Shown: piece after piece, positions 23,101 through 36,131 of the stretch
Layout: every line of letters starts with the position of its first letter
Position numbering within the stretch: position 1 is the stretch's first letter
Assembly: GCA_911728435.2 (NCBI GenBank)
Contig: OU452201.1
Span: forward strand, 28,148,001 to 28,212,000
Origin: Apoderus coryli
Taxonomy: Eukaryota; Arthropoda; Insecta; Coleoptera; Attelabidae
Direction: 5' to 3'
Length of the DNA stretch: 64,000 nt
Program-made: the position numbers and the translations under genes
Notes under the pieces: model-generated
Told to the model about the DNA's origin: nothing
The model's input: only the letters and a program-made list of their open reading frames with translations
The model's database searches: none

Positions 23101-26100
23101 AATGTCTATCCAGTAGATTTTTCTACATTACTAAAATTACTAATAAACTTTGCTGGCATACAATATATTTTTATTTAAATGACAAAAAGTGTTTGTCTCT
23201 TTTAGACAAGAAGCATATGTAAACTATTCAAGAATATTATCTAAATGACATAATGTCTATCCAGTAAATTTTTCTACATTACTAAAATTACTAATAAACT
23301 TTGCTGGCATACAATATATTTTTATTTAAATGACAAAAAGTGTTTGTCTCTTTTAGACAAGAAGCATATGTAAACTATTCAAGAATATTATCTAAATGAC
23401 ATAATGTCTATCCAGTAGATTTTTCTACATTACTAAAATTACTAATAAACTTTGCTGGCATACAATATATTTTTATTTAAATGACAAAAAGTGTTTGTCT
23501 CTTTTAGACAAGAAGCATATGTAAACTATTCAAGAATATTATCTAAATGACATAATGTCTATCCAGTAGATTTTTCTACATTACTAAAATTACTAATAAA
23601 CTTTGCTGGCATACAATATATTTTTATTTAAATGACAAAAAGTGTTTGTCTCTTTTAGACAAGAAGCATATGTAAACTATTCAAGAATATTATCTAAATG
23701 ACATAATGTCTATCCAGTAAATTTTTCTACATTACTAAAATTACTAATAAACTTTGCTGGCATACAATATATTTTTATTTAAATGACAAAAAGTGTTTGT
23801 CTCTTTTAGACAAGAAGCATATGTAAACTATTCAAGAATATTATCTAAATGACATAATGTCTATCCAGTAGATTTTTCTACATTACTAAAATTACTAATA
23901 AACTTTGCTGGCATACAATATATTTTTATTTAAATGACAAAAAGTGTTTGTCTCTTTTAGACAAGAAGCATATGTAAACTATTCAAGAATATTATCTAAA
24001 TGACATAATGTCTATCCAGTAAATTTTTCTACATTACTAAAATTACTAATAAACTTTGCTGGCATACAATATATTTTTATTTAAATGACAAAAAGTGTTT
24101 GTCTCTTTTAGACAAGAAGCATATGTAAACTATTCAAGAATATTATCTAAATGACATAATGTCTATCCAGTAGATTTTTCTACATTACTAAAATTACTAA
24201 TAAACTTTGCTGGCATACAATATATTTTTATTTAAATGACAAAAAGTGTTTGTCTCTTTTAGACAAGAAGCATATGTAAACTATTCAAGAATATTATCTA
24301 AATGACATAATGTCTATCCAGTAGATTTTTCTACATTACTAAAATTACTAATAAACTTTGCTGGCATACAATATATTTTTATTTAAATGACAAAAAGTGT
24401 TTGTCTCTTTTAGACAAGAAGCATATGTAAACTATTCAAGAATATTATCTAAATGACATAATGTCTATCCAGTAAATTTTTCTACATTACTAAAATTACT
24501 AATAAACTTTGCTGGCATACAATATATTTTTATTTAAATGACAAAAAGTGTTTGTCTCTTTTAGACAAGAAGCATATGTAAACTATTCAAGAATATTATC
24601 TAAATGACATAATGTCTATCCAGTAGATTTTTCTACATTACTAAAATTACTAATAAACTTTGCTGGCATACAATATATTTTTATTTAAATGACAAAAAGT
24701 GTTTGTCTCTTTTAGACAAGAAGCATATGTAAACTATTCAAGAATATTATCTAAATGACATAATGTCTATCCAGTAAATTTTTCTACATTACTAAAATTA
24801 CTAATAAACTTTGCTGGCATACAATATATTTTTATTTAAATGACAAAAAGTGTTTGTCTCTTTTAGACAAGAAGCATATGTAAACTATTCAAGAATATTA
24901 TCTAAATGACATAATGTCTATCCAGTAGATTTTTCTACATTACTAAAATAACTAATAAACTTTGCTAACATACAATATATTTTTATTTAAATGACAAATA
25001 GTGTTTGTCTCTCCCAGACAAGGAGCATATGTAAACTATTCAAGAATATTATCTAAATGACATAATGTCTATCCAGTAGATTTTTCTACATTACTAAAAT
25101 TACTAATAAACTTTGCTGGCATACAATATATTTTTATTTAAATGACAAAAAGTGTTTGTCTCTTTTAGACAAGAAGCATATGTAAACTATTCAAGAATAT
25201 TATCTAAATGACATAATGTCTATCCAGTAAATTTTTCTACATTACTAAAATTACTAATAAACTTTGCTGGCATACAATATATTTTTATTTAAATGACAAA
25301 AAGTGTTTGTCTCTTTTAGACAAGAAGCATATGTAAACTATTCAAGAATATTATCTAAATGACATAATGTCTATCCAGTAGATTTTTCTACATTACTAAA
25401 ATTACTAATAAACTTTGCTGGCATACAATATATTTTTATTTAAATGACAAAAAGTGTTTGTCTCTTTTAGACAAGAAGCATATGTAAACTATTCAAGAAT
25501 ATTATCTAAATGACATAATGTCTATCCAGTAAATTTTTCTACATTACTAAAATTACTAATAAACTTTGCTGGCATACAATATATTTTTATTTAAATGACA
25601 AAAAGTGTTTGTCTCTTTTAGACAAGAAGCATATGTAAACTATTCAAGAATATTATCTAAATGACATAATGTCTATCCAGTAGATTTTTCTACATTACTA
25701 AAATTACTAATAAACTTTGCTGGCATACAATATATTTTTATTTAAATGACAAAAAGTGTTTGTCTCTTTTAGACAAGAAGCATATGTAAACTATTCAAGA
25801 ATATTATCTAAATGACATAATGTCTATCCAGTAGATTTTTCTACATTACTAAAATTACTAATAAACTTTGCTGGCATACAATATATTTTTATTTAAATGA
25901 CAAAAAGTGTTTGTCTCTTTTAGACAAGAAGCATATGTAAACTATTCAAGAATATTATCTAAATGACATAATGTCTATCCAGTAGATTTTTCTACATTAC
26001 TAAAATTACTAATAAACTTTGCTGGCATACAATATATTTTTATTTAAATGACAAAAAGTGTTTGTCTCTTTTAGACAAGAAGCATATGTAAACTATTCAA

Positions 26101-29100
26101 GAATATTATCTAAATGACATAATGTCTATCCAGTAGATTTTTCTACATTACTAAAATTACTAATAAACTTTGCTGGCATACAATATATTTTTATTTAAAT
26201 GACAAAAAGTGTTTGTCTCTTTTAGACAAGAAGCATATGTAAACTATTCAAGAATATTATCTAAATGACATAATGTCTATCCAGTAAATTTTTCTACATT
26301 ACTAAAATTACTAATAAACTTTGCTGGCATACAATATATTTTTATTTAAATGACAAAAAGTGTTTGTCTCTTTTAGACAAGAAGCATATGTAAACTATTC
26401 AAGAATATTATCTAAATGACATAATGTCTATCCAGTAGATTTTTCTACATTACTAAAATTACTAATAAACTTTGCTGGCATACAATATATTTTTATTTAA
26501 ATGACAAAAAGTGTTTGTCTCTTTTAGACAAGAAGCATATGTAAACTATTCAAGAATATTATCTAAATGACATAATGTCTATCCAGTAGATTTTTCTACA
26601 TTACTAAAATTACTAATAAACTTTGCTGGCATACAATATATTTTTATTTAAATGACAAAAAGTGTTTGTCTCTTTTAGACAAGAAGCATATGTAAACTAT
26701 TCAAGAATATTATCTAAATGACATAATGTCTATCCAGTAAATTTTTCTACATTACTAAAATTACTAATAAACTTTGCTGGCATACAATATATTTTTATTT
26801 AAATGACAAAAAGTGTTTGTCTCTTTTAGACAAGAAGCATATGTAAACTATTCAAGAATATTATCTAAATGACATAATGTCTATCCAGTAGATTTTTCTA
26901 CATTACTAAAATTACTAATAAACTTTGCTGGCATACAATATATTTTTATTTAAATGACAAAAAGTGTTTGTCTCTTTTAGACAAGAAGCATATGTAAACT
27001 ATTCAAGAATATTATCTAAATGACATAATGTCTATCCAGTAAATTTTTCTACATTACTAAAATTACTAATAAACTTTGCTGGCATACAATATATTTTTAT
27101 TTAAATGACAAAAAGTGTTTGTCTCTTTTAGACAAGAAGCATATGTAAACTATTCAAGAATATTATCTAAATGACATAATGTCTATCCAGTAGATTTTTC
27201 TACATTACTAAAATTACTAATAAACTTTGCTGGCATACAATATATTTTTATTTAAATGACAAAAAGTGTTTGTCTCTTTTAGACAAGAAGCATATGTAAA
27301 CTATTCAAGAATATTATCTAAATGACATAATGTCTATCCAGTAGATTTTTCTACATTACTAAAATTACTAATAAACTTTGCTGGCATACAATATATTTTT
27401 ATTTAAATGACAAAAAGTGTTTGTCTCTTTTAGACAAGAAGCATATGTAAACTATTCAAGAATATTATCTAAATGACATAATGTCTATCCAGTAAATTTT
27501 TCTACATTACTAAAATTACTAATAAACTTTGCTGGCATACAATATATTTTTATTTAAATGACAAAAAGTGTTTGTCTCTTTTAGACAAGAAGCATATGTA
27601 AACTATTCAAGAATATTATCTAAATGACATAATGTCTATCCAGTAGATTTTTCTACATTACTAAAATTACTAATAAACTTTGCTGGCATACAATATATTT
27701 TTATTTAAATGACAAAAAGTGTTTGTCTCTTTTAGACAAGAAGCATATGTAAACTATTCAAGAATATTATCTAAATGACATAATGTCTATCCAGTAAATT
27801 TTTCTACATTACTAAAATTACTAATAAACTTTGCTGGCATACAATATATTTTTATTTAAATGACAAAAAGTGTTTGTCTCTTTTAGACAAGAAGCATATG
27901 TAAACTATTCAAGAATATTATCTAAATGACATAATGTCTATCCAGTAGATTTTTCTACATTACTAAAATTACTAATAAACTTTGCTGGCATACAATATAT
28001 TTTTATTTAAATGACAAAAAGTGTTTGTCTCTTTTAGACAAGAAGCATATGTAAACTATTCAAGAATATTATCTAAATGACATAATGTCTATCCAGTAGA
28101 TTTTTCTACATTACTAAAATTACTAATAAACTTTGCTGGCATACAATATATTTTTATTTAAATGACAAAAAGTGTTTGTCTCTTTTAGACAAGAAGCATA
28201 TGTAAACTATTCAAGAATATTATCTAAATGACATAATGTCTATCCAGTAGATTTTTCTACATTACTAAAATTACTAATAAACTTTGCTGGCATACAATAT
28301 ATTTTTATTTAAATGACAAAAAGTGTTTGTCTCTTTTAGACAAGAAGCATATGTAAACTATTCAAGAATATTATCTAAATGACATAATGTCTATCCAGTA
28401 AATTTTTCTACATTACTAAAATTACTAATAAACTTTGCTGGCATACAATATATTTTTATTTAAATGACAAAAAGTGTTTGTCTCTTTTAGACAAGAAGCA
28501 TATGTAAACTATTCAAGAATATTATCTAAATGACATAATGTCTATCCAGTAGATTTTTCTACATTACTAAAATTACTAATAAACTTTGCTGGCATACAAT
28601 ATATTTTTATTTAAATGACAAAAAGTGTTTGTCTCTTTTAGACAAGAAGCATATGTAAACTATTCAAGAATATTATCTAAATGACATAATGTCTATCCAG
28701 TAGATTTTTCTACATTACTAAAATTACTAATAAACTTTGCTGGCATACAATATATTTTTATTTAAATGACAAAAAGTGTTTGTCTCTTTTAGACAAGAAG
28801 CATATGTAAACTATTCAAGAATATTATCTAAATGACATAATGTCTATCCAGTAAATTTTTCTACATTACTAAAATTACTAATAAACTTTGCTGGCATACA
28901 ATATATTTTTATTTAAATGACAAAAAGTGTTTGTCTCTTTTAGACAAGAAGCATATGTAAACTATTCAAGAATATTATCTAAATGACATAATGTCTATCC
29001 AGTAGATTTTTCTACATTACTAAAATTACTAATAAACTTTGCTGGCATACAATATATTTTTATTTAAATGACAAAAAGTGTTTGTCTCTTTTAGACAAGA

Positions 29101-32100
29101 AGCATATGTAAACTATTCAAGAATATTATCTAAATGACATAATGTCTATCCAGTAAATTTTTCTACATTACTAAAATTACTAATAAACTTTGCTGGCATA
29201 CAATATATTTTTATTTAAATGACAAAAAGTGTTTGTCTCTTTTAGACAAGAAGCATATGTAAACTATTCAAGAATATTATCTAAATGACATAATGTCTAT
29301 CCAGTAGATTTTTCTACATTACTAAAATTACTAATAAACTTTGCTGGCATACAATATATTTTTATTTAAATGACAAAAAGTGTTTGTCTCTTTTAGACAA
29401 GAAGCATATGTAAACTATTCAAGAATATTATCTAAATGACATAATGTCTATCCAGTAGATTTTTCTACATTACTAAAATTACTAATAAACTTTGCTGGCA
29501 TACAATATATTTTTATTTAAATGACAAAAAGTGTTTGTCTCTTTTAGACAAGAAGCATATGTAAACTATTCAAGAATATTATCTAAATGACATAATGTCT
29601 ATCCAGTAAATTTTTCTACATTACTAAAATTACTAATAAACTTTGCTGGCATACAATATATTTTTATTTAAATGACAAAAAGTGTTTGTCTCTTTTAGAC
29701 AAGAAGCATATGTAAACTATTCAAGAATATTATCTAAATGATATAATGTCTATCCAGTAGATTTTTCTACATTACTAAAATTACTAATAAACTTTGCTGG
29801 CATACAATATATTTTTATTTAAATGACAAAAAGTGTTTGTCTCTTTTAGACAAGAAGCATATGTAAACTATTCAAGAATATTATCTAAATGACATAATGT
29901 CTATCCAGTAAATTTTTCTACATTACTAAAATTACTAATAAACTTTGCTGGCATACAATATATTTTTATTTAAATGACAAAAAGTGTTTGTCTCTTTTAG
30001 ACAAGAAGCATATGTAAACTATTCAAGAATATTATCTAAATGACATAATGTCTATCCAGTAGATTTTTCTACATTACTAAAATTACTAATAAACTTTGCT
30101 GGCATACAATATATTTTTATTTAAATGACAAAAAGTGTTTGTCTCTTTTAGACAAGAAGCATATGTAAACTATTCAAGAATATTATCTAAATGACATAAT
30201 GTCTATCCAGTAGATTTTTCTACATTACTAAAATTACTAATAAACTTTGCTGGCATACAATATATTTTTATTTAAATGACAAAAAGTGTTTGTCTCTTTT
30301 AGACAAGAAGCATATGTAAACTATTCAAGAATATTATCTAAATGACATAATGTCTATCCAGTAGATTTTTCTACATTACTAAAATTACTAATAAACTTTG
30401 CTGGCATACAATATATTTTTATTTAAATGACAAAAAGTGTTTGTCTCTTTTAGACAAGAAGCATATGTAAACTATTCAAGAATATTATCTAAATGACATA
30501 ATGTCTATCCAGTAGATTTTTCTACATTACTAAAATTACTAATAAACTTTGCTGGCATACAATATATTTTTATTTAAATGACAAAAAGTGTTTGTCTCTT
30601 TTAGACAAGAAGCATATGTAAACTATTCAAGAATATTATCTAAATGACATAATGTCTATCCAGTAAATTTTTCTACATTACTAAAATTACTAATAAACTT
30701 TGCTGGCATACAATATATTTTTATTTAAATGACAAAAAGTGTTTGTCTCTTTTAGACAAGAAGCATATGTAAACTATTCAAGAATATTATCTAAATGATA
30801 TAATGTCTATCCAGTAGATTTTTCTACATTACTAAAATTACTAATAAACTTTGCTGGCATACAATATATTTTTATTTAAATGACAAAAAGTGTTTGTCTC
30901 TTTTAGACAAGAAGCATATGTAAACTATTCAAGAATATTATCTAAATGACATAATGTCTATCCAGTAAATTTTTCTACATTACTAAAATTACTAATAAAC
31001 TTTGCTGGCATACAATATATTTTTATTTAAATGACAAAAAGTGTTTGTCTCTTTTAGACAAGAAGCATATGTAAACTATTCAAGAATATTATCTAAATGA
31101 CATAATGTCTATCCAGTAGATTTTTCTACATTACTAAAATTACTAATAAACTTTGCTGGCATACAATATATTTTTATTTAAATGACAAAAAGTGTTTGTC
31201 TCTTTTAGACAAGAAGCATATGTAAACTATTCAAGAATATTATCTAAATGACATAATGTCTATCCAGTAGATTTTTCTACATTACTAAAATTACTAATAA
31301 ACTTTGCTGGCATACAATATATTTTTATTTAAATGACAAAAAGTGTTTGTCTCTTTTAGACAAGAAGCATATGTAAACTATTCAAGAATATTATCTAAAT
31401 GACATAATGTCTATCCAGTAGATTTTTCTACATTACTAAAATTACTAATAAACTTTGCTGGCATACAATATATTTTTATTTAAATGACAAAAAGTGTTTG
31501 TCTCTTTTAGACAAGAAGCATATGTAAACTATTCAAGAATATTATCTAAATGACATAATGTCTATCCAGTAGATTTTTCTACATTACTAAAATTACTAAT
31601 AAACTTTGCTGGCATACAATATATTTTTATTTAAATGACAAAAAGTGTTTGTCTCTTTTAGACAAGAAGCATATGTAAACTATTCAAGAATATTATCTAA
31701 ATGACATAATGTCTATCCAGTAAATTTTTCTACATTACTAAAATTACTAATAAACTTTGCTGGCATACAATATATTTTTATTTAAATGACAAAAAGTGTT
31801 TGTCTCTTTTAGACAAGAAGCATATGTAAACTATTCAAGAATATTATCTAAATGACATAATGTCTATCCAGTAGATTTTTCTACATTACTAAAATTACTA
31901 ATAAACTTTGCTGGCATACAATATATTTTTATTTAAATGACAAAAAGTGTTTGTCTCTTTTAGACAAGAAGCATATGTAAACTATTCAAGAATATTATCT
32001 AAATGACATAATGTCTATCCAGTAGATTTTTCTACATTACTAAAATTACTAATAAACTTTGCTGGCATACAATATATTTTTATTTAAATGACAAAAAGTG

Positions 32101-34597
32101 TTTGTCTCTTTTAGACAAGAAGCATATGTAAACTATTCAAGAATATTATCTAAATGACATAATGTCTATCCAGTAGATTTTTCTACATTACTAAAATTAC
32201 TAATAAACTTTGCTGGCATACAATATATTTTTATTTAAATGACAAAAAGTGTTTGTCTCTTTTAGACAAGAAGCATATGTAAACTATTCAAGAATATTAT
32301 CTAAATGACATAATGTCTATCCAGTAGATTTTTCTACATTACTAAAATTACTAATAAACTTTGCTGGCATACAATATATTTTTATTTAAATGACAAAAAG
32401 TGTTTGTCTCTTTTAGACAAGAAGCATATGTAAACTATTCAAGAATATTATCTAAATGACATAATGTCTATCCAGTAGATTTTTCTACATTACTAAAATT
32501 ACTAATAAACTTTGCTGGCATACAATATATTTTTATTTAAATGACAAAAAGTGTTTGTCTCTTTTAGACAAGAAGCATATGTAAACTATTCAAGAATATT
32601 ATCTAAATGACATAATGTCTATCCAGTAGATTTTTCTACATTACTAAAATTACTAATAAACTTTGCTGGCATACAATATATTTTTATTTAAATGACAAAA
32701 AGTGTTTGTCTCTTTTAGACAAGAAGCATATGTAAACTATTCAAGAATATTATCTAAATGACATAATGTCTATCCAGTAGATTTTTCTACATTACTAAAA
32801 TTACTAATAAACTTTGCTGGCATACAATATATTTTTATTTAAATGACAAAAAGTGTTTGTCTCTTTTAGACAAGAAGCATATGTAAACTATTCAAGAATA
32901 TTATCTAAATGACATAATGTCTATCCAGTAGATTTTTCTACATTACTAAAATTACTAATAAACTTTGCTGGCATACAATATATTTTTATTTAAATGACAA
33001 AAAGTGTTTGTCTCTTTTAGACAAGAAGCATATGTAAACTATTCAAGAATATTATCTAAATGACATAATGTCTATCCAGTAGATTTTTCTACATTACTAA
33101 AATTACTAATAAACTTTGCTGGCATACAATATATTTTTATTTAAATGACAAAAAGTGTTTGTCTCTTTTAGACAAGAAGCATATGTAAACTATTCAAGAA
33201 TATTATCTAAATGACATAATGTCTATCCAGTAGATTTTTCTACATTACTAAAATTACTAATAAACTTTGCTGGCATACAATATATTTTTATTTAAATGAC
33301 AAAAAGTGTTTGTCTCTTTTAGACAAGAAGCATATGTAAACTATTCAAGAATATTATCTAAATGACATAATGTCTATCCAGTAAATTTTTCTACATTACT
33401 AAAATTACTAATAAACTTTGCTGGCATACAATATATTTTTATTTAAATGACAAAAAGTGTTTGTCTCTTTTAGACAAGAAGCATATGTAAACTATTCAAG
33501 AATATTATCTAAATGACATAATGTCTATCCAGTAGATTTTTCTACATTACTAAAATTACTAATAAACTTTGCTGGCATACAATATATTTTTATTTAAATG
33601 ACAAAAAGTGTTTGTCTCTTTTAGACAAGAAGCATATGTAAACTATTCAAGAATATTATCTAAATGACATAATGTCTATCCAGTAGATTTTTCTACATTA
33701 CTAAAATTACTAATAAACTTTGCTGGCATACAATATATTTTTATTTAAATGACAAAAAGTGTTTGTCTCTTTTAGACAAGAAGCATATGTAAACTATTCA
33801 AGAATATTATCTAAATGACATAATGTCTATCCAGTAGATTTTTCTACATTACTAAAATTACTAATAAACTTTGCTGGCATACAATATATTTTTATTTAAA
33901 TGACAAAAAGTGTTTGTCTCTTTTAGACAAGAAGCATATGTAAACTATTCAAGAATATTATCTAAATGACATAATGTCTATCCAGTAGATTTTTCTACAT
34001 TACTAAAATTACTAATAAACTTTGCTGGCATACAATATATTTTTATTTAAATGACAAAAAGTGTTTGTCTCTTTTAGACAAGAAGCATATGTAAACTATT
34101 CAAGAATATTATCTAAATGACATAATGTCTATCCAGTAGATTTTTCTACATTACTAAAATTACTAATAAACTTTGCTGGCATACAATATATTTTTATTTA
34201 AATGACAAAAAGTGTTTGTCTCTTTTAGACAAGAAGCATATGTAAACTATTCAAGAATATTATCTAAATGACATAATGTCTATCCAGTAGATTTTTCTAC
34301 ATTACTAAAATTACTAATAAACTTTGCTGGCATACAATATATTTTTATTTAAATGACAAAAAGTGTTTGTCTCTTTTAGACAAGAAGCATATGTAAACTA
34401 TTCAAGAATATTATCTAAATGACATAATGTCTATCCAGTAAATTTTTCTACATTACTAAAATTACTAATAAACTTTGCTGGCATACAATATATTTTTATT
34501 TAAATGACAAAAAGTGTTTGTCTCTTTTAGACAAGAAGCATATGTAAACTATTCAAGAATATTATCTAAATGACATAATGTCTATCCAGTAAATTTT
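20111..34597 (+). repeat. 151-bp satellite array, 96 monomers
   Basis: The landmark GRAGCATATG occurs at 20190 and then every 151 bp to 34535, which is exactly 95 steps with no net length change. Monomers are almost identical. One site, 20247 + 151k, alternates between A (33 copies) and G (63 copies). A rarer version with CTCTCCCAGACAAGG in place of CTCTTTTAGACAAG occurs five times (20181, 20785, 21389, 22748, 25013), always a whole number of monomers apart. Each monomer contains three short dyads: TTGTCT/AGACAA, GTAGA/TCTAC (only in G-type) and GACAT/ATGTC. No open frame crosses the array. Confidence 0.98.
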
Positions 34598-34680
34598 TTA
34601 GAAGGGGTAGACAAGGTTTTGGCTGTCCCTGTGGTGCTTACGTTTTTTATCTATCTGAACCAAGGTTTTTTTTTCTGTGT
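34598..34680. repeat. Right inverted end of the satellite element
   Basis: This is the complement of the left end at 19896-19985. It begins immediately where the last monomer is cut, after CCAGTAAATTTTTT. Confidence 0.85.
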
Positions 34681-35221
34681 AAAGTAGTAGATAAGCATAT
34701 TTTACTAATATTTGCGGTTGTTAGTGAACTGTTGTCATTACAGTGCAATTCAAATCCCTTATCAGGCATCTGTCTCGTAGTCTCGTTTCGCTGACACAAA
34801 AGATATTTTCATCTGCCTCCTACACCCTCCATACTCTATTATTCTTGCGTTACTTTAAACTTGTTCGAGCCACCCGCGCTGTAATTTCACCTATACCGCG
34901 TTTTTTTCCTACACACTGGAGATCCTCGTTTGTCTACCTAGACCTCCTCCAATGTGTGCCGCACACGTAAATGCGTCACTTGACTTGAATTTTATGATAG
35001 CGTCTGGAGGCTATTGTGTTATGGATATGGCTTGGTGGTGCTTGTGACATCACGTGATAAAGTACCCACCGTCTACCTTACAATGTCTGAGTGGCCCAAT
35101 TGAACACTATATACTCGTATAATACACTCATTATATTGCATTCGGTAGAAGTATATATATTTGAAAGAAGTAGTCCATACTGAAGTGGAGTAGAATAATT
35201 GAATATTCTTGAAATAAAAGT
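34681..35221. other. Unassigned GC-richer stretch
   Basis: 34740-35080 is richer in GC and CpG than its surroundings. It includes a possible splice acceptor, TTGTCATTACAG, ending at 34742, a 75-codon plus-strand frame at 34743-34970 without recognisable motifs, and a TCACGTGA palindrome near 35052. It could be an exon, a promoter or an old repeat. I cannot choose between these. Confidence 0.3.
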
Positions 35222-35274
35222 CGACCTCCACACAATAAATTTAATAAAAATCCTCAACAAATGTCACCATACAT

Positions 35275-35302
35275 GTTTCACAGCTCCGGGCTGCATCATC
35301 AG
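35275..35302 (-). ncRNA. Hammerhead-ribozyme-like core in the Penelope-like tail
   Basis: On the minus strand, CTGATGA is followed by T, the stem GCAGC, loop CCGGA, stem GCTGT and then GAAAC. This is the conserved hammerhead core with a closing helix II. After GAAAC comes ATGTATGG, which could make the very short stem III seen in Penelope-type hammerheads. Hammerheads are known from Penelope-like elements, where they process the element RNA. Cleavage activity is not shown here. Confidence 0.6.
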
Positions 35303-36131
35303 TGGTTATAAGAGAAAATTGACGAAAAGCTATGTTCTTTAACTAAATTAGTACATATTATTTTGGGAATTTTATTTATTAACTCTAGAAACAAGAATGT
35401 ATATATTATTTTCAATTGCACCAACAAGATTTGAACTTTAAACTTACCATTGTGTGAAAAAATAAAAAATTTTTATTGTTAAATTACTTGTTGTTGTTAC
35501 ATATTTAAACTAAAACTAATAAACTCACATTATTACTAATGTAAGCTTTGTAACATTTTTTCTTTTTATATATCATCGAAATTTTTAAAAATCTTTCTCC
35601 ACGAAAGCACTAGGTTGCAGTTTCACACAACAATGGCGTTTTAAATTTTCTCAAAAAATAGATTTTGTATATGTAGGATAGATGCAATTGTAATGTTGTT
35701 TTTAGAATTCTAATAAATATATTAACAATAATATTGTGGTGACATCTATTTCCTAGAGCCAATATCACTTCCGTACATGTGATCTACAATGTTAGATTTC
35801 TTTTTTATCTCAACGCTATACTATACAGATCCCTATGTTAAGTGTATACAGATTTCTTTAATTATTAATATGGGATGGTATTTTTCTTATGGTTATGTTT
35901 ATGTTTGTTTATATAATCTATGAGTTACACATTAATACACAATAATATCGGTTAGTGTGACAATCTATTTATGTTTTAAGTTACATATACTTAATTTGTA
36001 CTACAAATAAAATCAACACGCAATCCCATGTCAATGTTTACATTTACGTACGTGGTTTTCCGTTATGTAATTATCCTTAGTTTATTTACATTTGTGCTTA
36101 CAATTTAAAATTAAATGCAGTAATCGAGAAG

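Larger units (their letters stand above)
19896..34680. mobile_element. Foldback element containing the expanded 151-bp satellite
   Basis: Inverted ends bound the array. The left end, about 19896-19985, contains AACGTAAGCACCACAGGGAC and CTTGTCTACCCCTTCTAG. The right end, 34598-34680, contains their complements (AGAAGGGGTAGACAAG, GTCCCTGTGGTGCTTACGTT). Just inside the left end, 20000-20096 is one satellite monomer in inverted orientation. After a short loop (20097-20110) the same monomer turns to direct orientation and repeats to 34597. The ancestral element was therefore a simple foldback transposon, and only its right arm has been amplified. No transposase is encoded. The right end finishes in AAGGTTTTTTTTTCTGTGT, resembling the motif near 16905. 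Confidence 0.88.

Noticed and set aside
20111..34597. CRISPR-like array
   Set aside because: The repeats are directly contiguous 151-bp units with no unique spacers. This is a satellite in eukaryotic DNA.
34743..34970. 75-codon frame after a splice-acceptor-like sequence as exon 2 of the SAM-like gene
   Set aside because: The acceptor is tempting and lies just after the satellite, but the residues do not continue a SAM domain.
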